In this document: in pieces, positions 54,401-64,000 of the stretch
Layout: every line of letters starts with the position of its first letter
Numbering within the stretch: position 1 is the stretch's first letter
Origin: Sordariomycetes sp. S80-01Y
Lineage: Eukaryota; Ascomycota; Sordariomycetes
Assembly (NCBI GenBank): GCA_037042185.1
Contig: JAXQJY010000027.1
Coordinates: 992,001-1,056,000 of the forward strand
Length of the DNA stretch: 64,000 nt
Reading direction: 5' to 3'
Position numbers and translations under genes: made by a program
The notes under the pieces: generated by a model
Seen by the model: only the letters and a program-made list of their open reading frames with translations
Told to the model about the DNA's origin: nothing
The model's database searches: none

Positions 54401-56325
54401 ATCAGAGAGTTCACTACGTATTTTCATCTCGGTTGGGCTCCGATCGGCTTCCTAGGATAGTGTTGAAGACGGTTAGGGCTGACTTTGCCGGTGGGCTGAG
54501 CGGACCGGACCCAATTCAGTGGCAGTCAGATCCATTTTGGAAGGCCCTCGCAAGATTCATGTGTGAGCTGAGGGACTGTGTTGCTTCGGAATACGAGACT
54601 GGGGGGAAAACTGGTCCCAGAGAGCTGTCGAAATGATGACTTCTTGTGCCCTGGTGGCATCGCGCGAGGTCAGATAGGGCTCATGACGGTTTTCGGGGCA
54701 GCGCCGGTACCGTCTACTCAGTTAGCCCTTCACCAAAAGGGATCCAGGGGATGAACTCTAATCAATGCTTTCGCAATGAGCTTATCGTAGTAGTCCTTGA
54801 GACACGGGTAGTTGCCGAAGTAGACGGAAGCTCCAAACCCTCAGCTGCCACTCCGTCATCCACAGCGTAACACGGGCATCTTGATATTCGACCCCTAGTC
54901 TACGTACATAGCGGCCCTCAAAAGCTACCCTCGCATTCATTTCTTCGGTTTCCAACAAAGTATCGAGGACTTACCCGAAAAGGTCACAGGCGGGCCCGAA
55001 GGTGGGTCGTCTCCGTCGCCGCATCGGCCCCACATCTCCGTCACCACGACCTAGTGCCGTGACTTCCACCGCAGCCCTGGATGGCCAGCACTTTGGCGTG
55101 AATGCTACGTTAGAAATGGTGCACTGCGAAAAGGCCGTTGTTGCATCAGCGCTGACCTCTCGGTTTCACAGACGTGCAGGTGTGTTAACTCGGTGCATTG
55201 GTGCCTCCTCGCCATCCCGGAGGGGTCGGCCTGCCGCGGTGGGAGGCGAGCCTGCAGCACACAAGGACGATTGTGCCGCACAGCTACACTTCGCATGTCG
55301 GACAGTAACGAGAGGTATTAGTAACTGCCTGTCATGTGGTGGGGTGATGATGATGTGGTAAGCATCCGGCGAGTCACGCGGTAGGACATCTCGACGAAAG
55401 GGGATGCCTGTCAGCCCTCGTGAGATGTTGTGGCGATTTGTCCCTCAATTGTCGTAGACACATCATTTTGAGGCGAATTTACAGTAATGCGATTTTCAGT
55501 CCAGGCCATCCAGAGTGAAAATGCAGCAGCGCGCTCAACCAAACTGTGCGATGGACCGGGAACCCAACAAGAGCTACTGGTGTGCTCATACTATAGTAAG
55601 GAGCGGCGAGCTTGTAAAGCCTCTGTTTGAACTAACAGCTGATGGTTTCATAGCTACTCACACTGCCTGTCAAACTTTAATCCATCTTACCCTGGCCGCG
55701 AGAGACTTCCAGAATCCTTTCCGCCCCACCCACCCGTTCCCGACAAATCGCCACGCACGCTGGATGATTCAGACTTTCCCCCAATAGACGTCATGTGATG
55801 TTACAAAAGGTAAGCTTATTTCAGTCCGCCATATGAGAGGAAAAGAACATGCAAGGCACCCTTTCACTGCGGTTGGGTTTGGCTATGCTTGCCGCGGTTT
55901 GTAAGACTCGTTGCGGCCAGTTGGGCTTAGGAACGGGGGTGAGGGTTTAGTATAGATAGTAGCGCCATGTGAACAGTTCAAACGGGAAGCAAATGGCACT
56001 ACAATGGAAAGGCCATGCGGTCAAGTATTATTTATTCAACAGCGGTCTGAAATTACGCAGTTTTCGAGGTGCAAACATGGCCGTGGGGCGGCTATATACT
56101 ATCACGCCCCATCTATCGCACAAGGCTAGCCGAACTACAAGGCTCGCTGCCCTTTCGGTCGCGCATTAAAGAAGTCGATCAACCATAAAGGAAGGGAAGT
56201 GACACCAAAACTCCAACCGGCTGCGCCTGGTCTCCATGTCGGCGCGCGTCCAAAATGCCTGTATGCTTCGTTGACGCAAGAGAAATTCGCTGACCAAGCG
56301 GATGACAATTCGTGTCGTATCGTGT
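51418..56325. other. 4.9 kb with no recognisable gene
   Basis: Frames are at most about 190 codons, lack family features and disagree in codon bias. Apart from the GGTAAGG repeat near the coiled-coil gene, I see no repeat, RNA element or transposon remnant. It is one of the two largest empty stretches in the window. Confidence 0.5.
51622..51678. repeat. GGTAAGG / AGGTCAGG repeat tract in promoter
   Basis: Two GGTAAGGTAAGG units (51622-51634 and 51648-51659) are followed by AAGGTCAGGTCAGGTACC. On the coding strand of the coiled-coil gene this reads TACCT/CCTTACC repeats, 205-261 bases before its ATG. The same sequence type lies 160-170 bases before ash1 (9241-9254). Confidence 0.7.
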
Positions 56326-58782
56326 CTAGTATCCGGGCTGCCCAGGCATTGGACCTAACGAATGGCCTTGACTCTTCGCAGGCAAGTGGCTGTGACAGAA
56401 TATCTTCCTGTGGCCATTTTTCCAATTGGCATTGGCCTTGGTAGCGTCGATGATTTGCGACGGGTCGTCGTAAGACTCGAGTTGACAGCACTCGACGTTC
56501 TTCATCCATCTGTTGTTGATGACTTCCTTCATGCTGATGCGCTTGTTGGGGTCGGGATTAAGCATCTGTAGAAGAACGCGGCGGAGAGCAGGCGGGCTGA
56601 CCATCAGATCAAATGCTTTGTGGTGAGGGTAGTCGGTATCGGTGATGCAGGCATCCGCGTCGTGCTTGCTGTACCACTTGTCCCAACCGCGCACGAGGGC
56701 GTCGTAATGCTCGTTTCCAGGAGCGGCTCGTTGCCAGATGGCACCTCCGAACGTGAGGTAGATCATGACGATGGCGGTCGACCAGACATCTAGCGGCCGC
56801 GGGTCGTATTTCTCCTTCTTGGCTAGAACTTCTGGTGCAATGTAAGGTTCTGACCCGCAGATGCCGGGGGAGCATAGGCGAACTTCCTCCATGTTCTTGC
56901 CACACTGCCCTCCAGACTCGCGAAGACCCGGATGTGTACCACAGAAAACCTCCGAAACACCAAAGTCGGTGATCTTTAACTTGCTGTCTTTCGTCATGAG
57001 AAGATTCTCAAGCTTGATATCGCGGTGTGCAATTCCGTTTTCATGCAAGTAGTTGACGCCTTGAACCAGCTGCTTGAACAGGCACAGTCGATCCTTCTTG
57101 TGCTTCTCGTCCTTCAAATAGCCCTTTGACACAAGACCGAACAGGTCGCCTTCGGAACAATACTCCATGACGTGGTTCCAGCGTGAGTGATCTGTGCAAA
57201 GGCGGATCGTCTCGATAATATTGGGGTGGTGCAGCGACTTGGCAATGCTGAACTCTGATTTGATCTTCTTGTCGTAATCCTCCTGGCTTTCGCGGCCTGA
57301 CTTGCCTCGGAACTCCTTTACCGCGTACAGCTCCTCTGGACAACCCTTGCGTGACATGAGAGTGACCTTGGAGGCGGCACCCTTCCCAAGATGCTTTCCG
57401 TGGCGTCCGAGGAACTTTGACTGGTACTCATATTCTGATGATAATTCTGCCACGTCGACTGTGAAATCATCTGGCAGACTCAAACTCATGCGGCGAGCTT
57501 TGGTGCCTGTGCCTTGTTCCGGCGCCAAAGCCCAGTTGTTACGATCCAGCTCAGTCTTGCTGTGGCGAGTCTTGGAGTTTGCCCTCTCAGATTCGAAGCT
57601 GCTGGCCCTCCGGCCTCGCTGGGGAGCTGCTCCACCTCTGGGCGTTGACAGGAAGTTGATGGTTCTCCCTCGCAGAGACAAGCCTGTCGAGGATCGGTTC
57701 TTCTTCTTCTGGTCGAAGTCGTTCTCGTTTGGCAGACTACCGCTCGGTGTCGACCTGGGGCCAGGGTTTGTCTGGCTCGGCTCGAGCGGAGAACCTGGTG
57801 ATGGAGGGGTATTCGACCGGGTTGTGGCGGCAGAGCGGGTGAATGAAAACCGACGAGGAGGGTTGGTCTTGTTCATGCTTGCGGGCGGCGGGCCGTTGCC
57901 TACAGGAGCCGTCTTCCGCTTGGAAGGGTCTTGGCTGGAAGGTGTCTGGCGCAAAGTTGTGCCGTTGCCATTGCTCGTGGGATTTGAGGTTGGTGGGGGC
58001 GCCTGTTCGGTGACCTGCTGGCTTGGCGTGGTCATATTGGAGTTTGAACGCCGGAAGAGGGACGACATTGTGCGCTTGAAGCTCGTCGTCGAGCTGCGAG
58101 TAGATCGTCGAGAAAGAGGAGTGCTTTCAGGTTCGACGTCTGCGGGTGTGGCAGCAGGTTCCTGCGGTTTCGCTGGCCTCCAAACAGCTTGGTCCGTAGG
58201 TTGGCGCGATGGGAGGGGTGTCTTCTGGGGCGAGACTGGGTAGGAATTTGGGTTTGGTCGCGAGTAGTCGTACTGTGGCAGGTACTTGTAGTTATCCTCC
58301 GGTGCGCTTGCGTCCTTGAAATCTTGCGAATGGCGGCTGGTGGGCGTCAAGGGTTCGTTGAGGCTGTCGCTTCCGGATTCAGCGCCTTCCTCGAGGATAG
58401 CGCCAGAAAGATCGGAGGGCAGTTGACGGGGTGATAAAGAGGACTGTGGTTGACTAGTGCTGCTGCTGGTATAGCATGACGGTTGCTGCGAGGATGATTG
58501 TCGAATAGAGGTCGTGGTCGAGGCGAGCCCATCTGAGGTGGTTGTGGGACGAAGAGAGGCTGTGGGGAGTCGAGGTCAGTGGGCGTCGAGGTGTGTAGGT
58601 GTGAAACGGAACAGCAGGAACGCGCAAAGGCAAACGGAGAAAAACTTGACGCTTGATGACAAGAAGGTGTTGGATGGGTGCTGAATAATAGCAGCGCTTG
58701 AGTTTAAAGAAGGAAAAATGGAGGAGGAAGAGCGGGAGTGGGCGTGGTGAGGGTCGAATAAACGCTCACCACTGGATGCCAT
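56326..58782 (-). CDS. SAT4: Sat4/Hal4-type serine/threonine protein kinase (NPR/HAL5 group)
   Basis: Two exons on the minus strand: 58782-58770 (only MASS plus one base) and 58559-56326; intron 58560-58769 (210 nt, GTGAGC...CAG); 748 residues. The second exon alone has no suitable ATG near its 5' end; adding exon 1 gives MASSASLRPTTTSDG and stays open. The first about 390 residues are Ser/Thr/Pro-rich and disordered (RRSTRSSTTSFKRTMSSLFR). The kinase domain (about 395-690) shows LGKGAASKVTLM, YAVKEFRGKSG, HRDIKLENLLM, DFGVSEVFCG and EPYIAPEVL, diagnostic of the fungal NPR/HAL5 group. Sat4/Hal4 kinases stabilise plasma-membrane nutrient and potassium transporters and affect salt tolerance. 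The end is HSLGPMPGQPGY. The 5' exon is inferred from splice signals and frame only. Confidence 0.88.
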
Positions 58783-61700
58783 CACCCATCCGAGTCGGCC
58801 ATGCCCCGGTGCGACTGTCTGCTGCGAGGCAGGAGCCTCCCAACAACCTCCGGTGGCTCCTGCCAATGCCAGCGCCGCGTCCAGGGCTGAGAGGCACTGA
58901 AGCACAGGCGCCAGCGACGGGGCCAACCACTGACAGGGCTCGAAAGCGGGGCAATAGTGGCCCTGCGCACCTGCTGCTGATGGCAGAGTCTTGGCACGTG
59001 TGGCGGTCACGTCACCACCTGCCTGTGAACCCAACAGCTGCCAGTCGAGTGTGGGGAGCATGGCCGGTGCGTGATTGGCTCACTTGTCGCCGCCCGCTCG
59101 GATAATGGCACACAGACACTGATGCAGGTGCGATGCTGCATCGAGTGCCCCTTCCTTGCTTCGTCGACAGAGGGGAAAAGGGAACGCCTCCAGACACAAT
59201 TAGAAATGGTGCTTACCCTGCGCCGGCATAGCCTCTTGGACTGACGCCATGTTGAATGTGCCCGAACCTGGGATCAAGATCCGGTACTTCCTCCCGGTAG
59301 CGGGGAAACCAAAAGGATCAATCCAGAACGATGACGGATAAAGCCAAACTCAATCGCCTATTCCCGCGAGAAGCGATTGGTTCAAGACGTCCGCTCGAGT
59401 CGATGCCCGCGGACCCGCGCGAATGAATGCGGTGCCTAAAATGGCGCTCCTTGCCTGAGCTTCCCCTTTCTGTGTAAGAGAGCCCGCAGGTGTGGGTGCG
59501 TCGCGCTGCAAAGGCCGATACCCCGTGGCGGTTGGGGTGCTGGGCGGTTGGCTGGGCGTCGTTGGTGTTCGGATTCGCGTTGTCTTCGGGTTGATGCTCC
59601 CCCGCGCCTAGATTCAAAAGCGAAGCGATGTTTGCTTGGCAGGTGTCGAAGGCTGGTCTTTGTATCTGGAAGCTGCTGACAATGAGAGACGGTCCCCTTT
59701 GGTTCAGCGTGAGGCCTCTGTCCAAGGTATGGAGCTTCTGTCTCGGAACTTGTTCAAGATCGAAGGCTGTCTCGGTCTAGAGGAGTTTATGTGGGCGTGC
59801 CCGTTGTTGGTGCCGAGGGACGTCGTTCCATCGAAGGGCTGAAGCAGAGAAAGGGAGACGCAGTCGATGTATGTCAGACTGGTTTATGTGAAGAGTAAGT
59901 GTGCAAGATGTATGAGCGGCACTTGAGAAAATAAAGGGTAGCAGGCGCTGTGGGCTCGGCGATGTAATAAGCTGCAAGAGGCTGCAACTCAAAATGAGTC
60001 TCCAGTACCACGCGTCTGAGAAACCAAAGAGTCGGTCTGGTGAGTTCAGTCCATAGTCAACAGTCGCGAAACCGAGCGAATTCCCGTCGAGGGCCGCCCC
60101 GGGTTAATATGAAGCCCAGCCCACGCTCAGCGCTGCTCATGAGGAGGGGGGTTGTAACCAACAAGGGGGCGTCCATCGCATCTGCACCACGCCCTCCATT
60201 CCGTGCCGCTAATCATGATTGGGAAATGCCACCCCCAAACGGCTTGAGGACGGAACTGGGACGTCTCGTGCGCGTGGAGGCCTTTCCCACCCACCGAATG
60301 ATGTTGCGATGCGAGCTGACGAGGTTGTCCACCGGCTGCTTGTACCTGAGATGCTGGTGCTACTTGGCTCCCACGGCAAGACGGGTCGTGGGGAGTGCAT
60401 ATCAGGCGTCGTCTTGGACATTAAAATGCATCAGCCAAGTACTCGTGGAGCCAGGCGATTGTCCTTCACCTGATTCGGTCTTACAAGTGCTTGGTTAGTG
60501 ATGCTACGGCCCGCCCCAACACCGACTCCCGTCGTACCAAAGTTGCTGCCGCGTCAACAAGCTAAATATACAAGCGCACTAAAGACAGTGACGACGCTCT
60601 GTGAGGCTACACATTCCCCAGACACACAAAGCATGACAAGCGCTAAACGGGCCCCTCAGCTTTGCGAGCTTAGGAGGGCGACTTGAAAGGGCGGCGCTGG
60701 GCGCGGCTGGGATCTTCGCAGGCTGGCCCGGCCTGGCAAGGCGCAGAGTACCTCGAGGCGCTTTCACGTCACTCAGCCTACCGGCGGAGCTTCCGTCGAG
60801 AGGTTGCGAGCAGTGCGGCTCTGCTGTCGGCCGATGAGCGGATGAGCTGGTGGACGGCGACGCAACATGCCACGCAAGGAGGACAATCTCGCCATGTGTG
60901 TCCTGCCAAAGCCCTTCTTCCCTGATAGTCGGTGAGGTTGTTGCGTGTTGTCTGAGACTGCCACTGGCTGTTGGCTTTCTGCACCAGGTTTCCGGCGGCG
61001 AACATTGACGACATTGGCTACGGGTCCGGCACGTCCCCGACTGGGGTTCGCTTCCACCACATCGTCATTCGTGCCGACGCTGTTTCCAGCTCGAGGCCGA
61101 GTTGCCCTACTCCTCACATCTCTGCCGTCTTCACAAGGTCACGAAACCGCAGCTAGCACAGCATGCTCAAGGGGATCCAAGACCCCTTCCCGCATTGCGC
61201 CGCCATTCGAAGCCCACGTTGTGACTTCTCCCACATCACGGGGATGCCTCCACTGCATTAACGCGCGGAGCTGTGCGGACGTGATTGGGAGTCACGGCAC
61301 TGACGGCAGCGACGGCACGGACGGCTTTGCCGTGCCAATGCTGAAGAGCCTCAGCCCAGGGCAGGCAGATGCGGCTGGATGAGTTTGGGAACCCGGGGCA
61401 CCAGATGCGCTCGAGAGTGAGGCCGGAGCCGACGCTGTTGAGCCCCTGACAATTCTCGTGCACCGCGGTTGGGGATGTGCGCGGTGTTTTGGTGGGAGAG
61501 ACAGAAGTCGGCGATAGCCCGCTAAGACGCCCACTGACGCCGGCCGGACCAACACCCCACGATCCACTGATGTACGTACCGCCCTGGGGCTTCGAGTGAT
61601 TGTCATCAACTACCGACAGTCTGAACTACGAATACATGTGCAAAGCCAAGTTCGCCTCACTGTTACGAAATTTCATCACTCATTGATCGTCCCACGTCGC

Positions 61701-62982
61701 GCGCTTGATAACAATGTTTCATTTTGGCATTTTAGCTTAATGTTAAGCCTACCACTCCCTTGCTAGGCTGCCTCCTTGTCTCTGGCAGCCCACGTTGGTG
61801 ATGGAGAAGTTCATTCCAAGTGCCGCGACGGTCGTTCAGGTGAAGCCTTGGATCACCGGACGGCACTCGCTCGGCCACTTACAGCACGCGCCGCGACGCT
61901 CGAGGCGTATCGCAATAGAAAAGCGTCATGGGCTGTGCTGTCGAGTCGAGGCCTCCAGTCTCAACGCACGCGCCATCGTCATTCCACGATGAGACTCAGT
62001 CCTTTCCAGGGGTAGATGATCAGCGTACCTTATGTCGGTAATGTCTCTCCTTCGCAAGTCGCTGCCGCTTTCCAACAAGCTTAAAACTCGGACCACTTCC
62101 AAAGCACAATAACCTCTGCACTAGGGGCGGCGAGCTCATCCTCCGTCCTGCACTGCTACGGAACGATGCACGCTTGGAGACTTCACCAGCGCAGCGGTGG
62201 CGCGAAGCTGCACAGTGACGAGTTGCGGCAAATCTCTGCAAAGTTGATCTGGCCCTGGACCGACTGAAGGCTCACATAAAACTTAATGAATAGATGAGGC
62301 AGGTAAACGGCCGAAGGCACAAGTGGCACGTGAGGAAGCGTAGGGAACACCTTGACCCCAATATGCTACGCCGTTCGCATCTCCGTTGTGAATCGTACGT
62401 CACCCATCCAGGTCGAGCATGAGTTGACTTAGACTGCTCCCTGGCTCACCATCCGAGTTTGCAACTCGTAGGGGATTAATATCTGGAAAATCGTTCGTTA
62501 TATAAGGACGCGCCTCTATTCCAAATACTTCCTTGCCCTGTTGCCTAGGCCCACTTCAGCCTGATGTCTGCGCCGCAAAGTCGAAGCATGACCGCAGCAC
62601 ATAAAAACTTGGCAAACGCATCACAAACGATGCTCTCCACGAGAAACGCCTGGCGACATATCCATCGCAACGCCGACAGGTTGAGGCACACTGTGCCCAT
62701 CCCCGGCTCGGGGCTTGATCCCAGGCACCCCGATGCACTCGGTATGGGGCTCGTAAGATTATAAGCCACAGCGATGAACGCATTGGCATTGCATTGGCTC
62801 TCATAGGCAGGTCTTTAAGCATCTTACTGTCGTCAGTATTTGAAATGCCTTCATCCAGCCGCTTCCTCCTAAGGCTGAAAGTGACTGCTTGTGTGGTTCT
62901 TGTCCGCGTACTGCGCCCCGGACGGGGCTTACATGCTTACGGGGACTCTGAAGGGGGTAGCTCTGGGACCTTGGCTTGACGA

Positions 62983-63023
62983 TATTTCAAATTCCTACAT
63001 GAGAATGGCAGAATATTTCAAAT
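62983..63023 (+). promoter_or_regulatory. Direct repeat ATATTTCAAAT upstream of the peroxidase
   Basis: ATATTTCAAAT occurs at 62983-62993 and again at 63013-63023, exactly 30 bases apart (about three helical turns), 32 bases before the TATA box. This may be a paired regulator site. Confidence 0.45.
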
Positions 63024-63054
63024 ATTGCAGAGAGAGTTGAGAGCGCTGACGAAG

Positions 63055-63061
63055 TATATAA
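63055..63061 (+). promoter_or_regulatory. TATA box of the peroxidase gene
   Basis: TATATAA lies 123 bases before the ATG at 63184. A TTCTGGAA palindrome (63084-63091, heat-shock-element core form) lies just downstream in the leader. Confidence 0.6.
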
Positions 63062-63183
63062 GCGTGTGGTGATTCCAAACGTCTTCTGGAATATCAGCGA
63101 TCACCACAATTAGCAATCATCCAGCCCAACATCACTAAGCCCTGACTGTGCCGCTCATTTCGAGATCTCACCCTTCTCAAACC

Positions 63184-64000
63184 ATGGTGTCTATACGGGT
63201 TGCGCTGAGCCTCCTTGTGGCAGCTGCGAGTGCTCTGCCTGGCATGGACATATCGAAGGAACATGACTGGCAACCACCCAAGGACAGCGACTCTCGCTCG
63301 CCTTGCCCTATGCTGAACACCATGGCCAACCATGGGTATCTGTAAGGCTCCATTAGACACACCTCGACCATCCAGGAACTGACTATTACTCTTGGTTAGT
63401 CCTCGTCACGGCCGCGGCGTTTCCGTGGCCGACATTGGCCTCGCCCTGAAGCGCGGCATCAACTTCAATGTCAACGACGGCGAGGGCGCCGCTCAGATGT
63501 TCTACACCAAACTCAATAACGCCACACGACTAGATCTCGAAGACCTCAACGCGCACAACCTCACCGAGCACGACGCAAGCCTGACCCGTGCTGACTTCCG
63601 CGAGCCCGGTGCCGACAGCTTGCATGTGAACTACCTCCGTCTGAACGACATGCTCCTTGACACCGGCACGGACAAGTACCTCTCGCCCGCGTCCCTCGCC
63701 AAGAGCCGGGCGAGGGTCGAGCAGATCCAGCCGATACCTCAGGACTTTGCCAACCAGGTTCTAGGAGAGGCTGGCTTTTTATTGCAGACTATGAGCGAGG
63801 AAGAGCTGCCCCAGGGACTGGATGCGGACTACAGCGGTGTCAGGGCGCCCAAGGAGCGAGTTGCTGCTTGGATGGCCCTGGAGAGACTGCCGTACGAGTT
63901 CGGTTGGCACAAGCCTTGCAAAGAGTTCAGGACTGCGCAAACAGGAGGCTTGGCGGGAGCCGTGGGCGCAGAGCTGGCCGCGTTGGCTGGCTCTGCGTAG
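63184..64000 (+). CDS. Secreted heme-thiolate peroxidase (chloroperoxidase-like, short type)
   Basis: Two exons, 63184-63341 and 63400-64000, intron GTAAGG...TAG (63342-63399); 252 residues, ending exactly at the window edge with TAG. A signal peptide is clear (VRVALSLLVAAASALPG-like hydrophobic run, cleavage near 18-20). The heme-ligating cysteine is Cys41 in SPCPMLNTMANHGYLPRHG, the PCP motif of the Peroxidase_2 family. The distal acid motif is EHD (109-111) in TEHDASLTRAD, the chloroperoxidase form rather than the EGD of long unspecific peroxygenases. Such enzymes use hydrogen peroxide to oxygenate or halogenate aromatic and aliphatic compounds outside the cell. A potential N-glycosylation site is NNAT. 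Strong promoter signs: TATA box, CA-rich leader and an upstream direct repeat. Substrate unknown. Confidence 0.9.

Larger units (their letters stand above)
58783..63183. other. 4.4 kb with no recognisable gene
   Basis: CTGCCAGT occurs at 59038-59045, about 256 bases upstream of the SAT4-like gene. A 135-codon minus frame (59318-59725) and a 152-codon plus frame (60040-60498) lack any family features. A short (T/C)ACGGCA-type tandem run lies at 61292-61325. Otherwise nothing is seen. Confidence 0.5.

Noticed and set aside
57302-58243. 313-codon frame opposite the SAT4-type kinase
   Set aside because: It is the complement of the Ser/Pro-rich N-terminus of the kinase; no independent support.
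1-64000. CRISPR arrays, rRNA operons, LTR or other virus-derived elements, DNA transposons
   Set aside because: No regularly spaced repeats, rRNA sequence, long terminal repeats, reverse transcriptase, integrase or transposase motifs were recognised on either strand.

Overview
The window is nuclear DNA of a filamentous ascomycete, most likely a Sordariomycete. The basis is short introns (about 45-210 nt) with GTAAGT/GTGAGT donors and CTAAC/CTAAT branch sites, GC-rich third codon positions, and ascomycete-type genes (Zn2Cys6 regulator, Sfh5, Pfa5, RfeF, Isn1, Atg3, Sat4/Hal4-type kinase, heme-thiolate peroxidase). The exact taxon cannot be fixed from the sequence alone. All gene models below were built by hand from reading frame, splice signals and family knowledge; none is backed by RNA data.

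Layout. 1-391: 3' end of the Arp2/3 subunit ARPC4. 1304-3804: RRM protein with a GC-AG intron. 4748-5946: Sfh5 lipid transfer protein. 5947-9412: no gene seen. 9413-11808: ASH1-type H3K36 methyltransferase. 12638-18119: a compact trio made of a Zn2Cys6 regulator, a small P-loop sugar/nucleoside-type kinase and an MFS sugar transporter; kinase and transporter share a promoter. 18120-25344: gene-poor, AT-richer stretch with a 54-residue triple-CxxC protein, a probable decayed gene and an FHA-kinase with an eroded FHA domain; it looks like an accessory island. 25345-33123: Pfa5 palmitoyltransferase, DNA polymerase eta, RfeF. 34933-35970: uncharacterised protein. 38426-44035: importin Nmd5 and IMP 5'-nucleotidase Isn1. 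44713-48857: SRPK-like kinase, a broken membrane-protein gene, and Atg3. 49591-51417: coiled-coil protein with an in-frame coding-like extension beyond its stop. 51418-56325: no gene. 56326-58782: Sat4/Hal4-type kinase. 58783-63183: no gene. 63184-64000: secreted heme-thiolate peroxidase.

Most genes are independent housekeeping functions (actin, lipid transfer, chromatin, lesion bypass, nuclear import, autophagy, purine metabolism, ion homeostasis). The one group that reads as a functional unit is 12638-18119 (regulator, kinase, transporter). No rRNA, tRNA, CRISPR, virus-like element or intact transposon was recognised.
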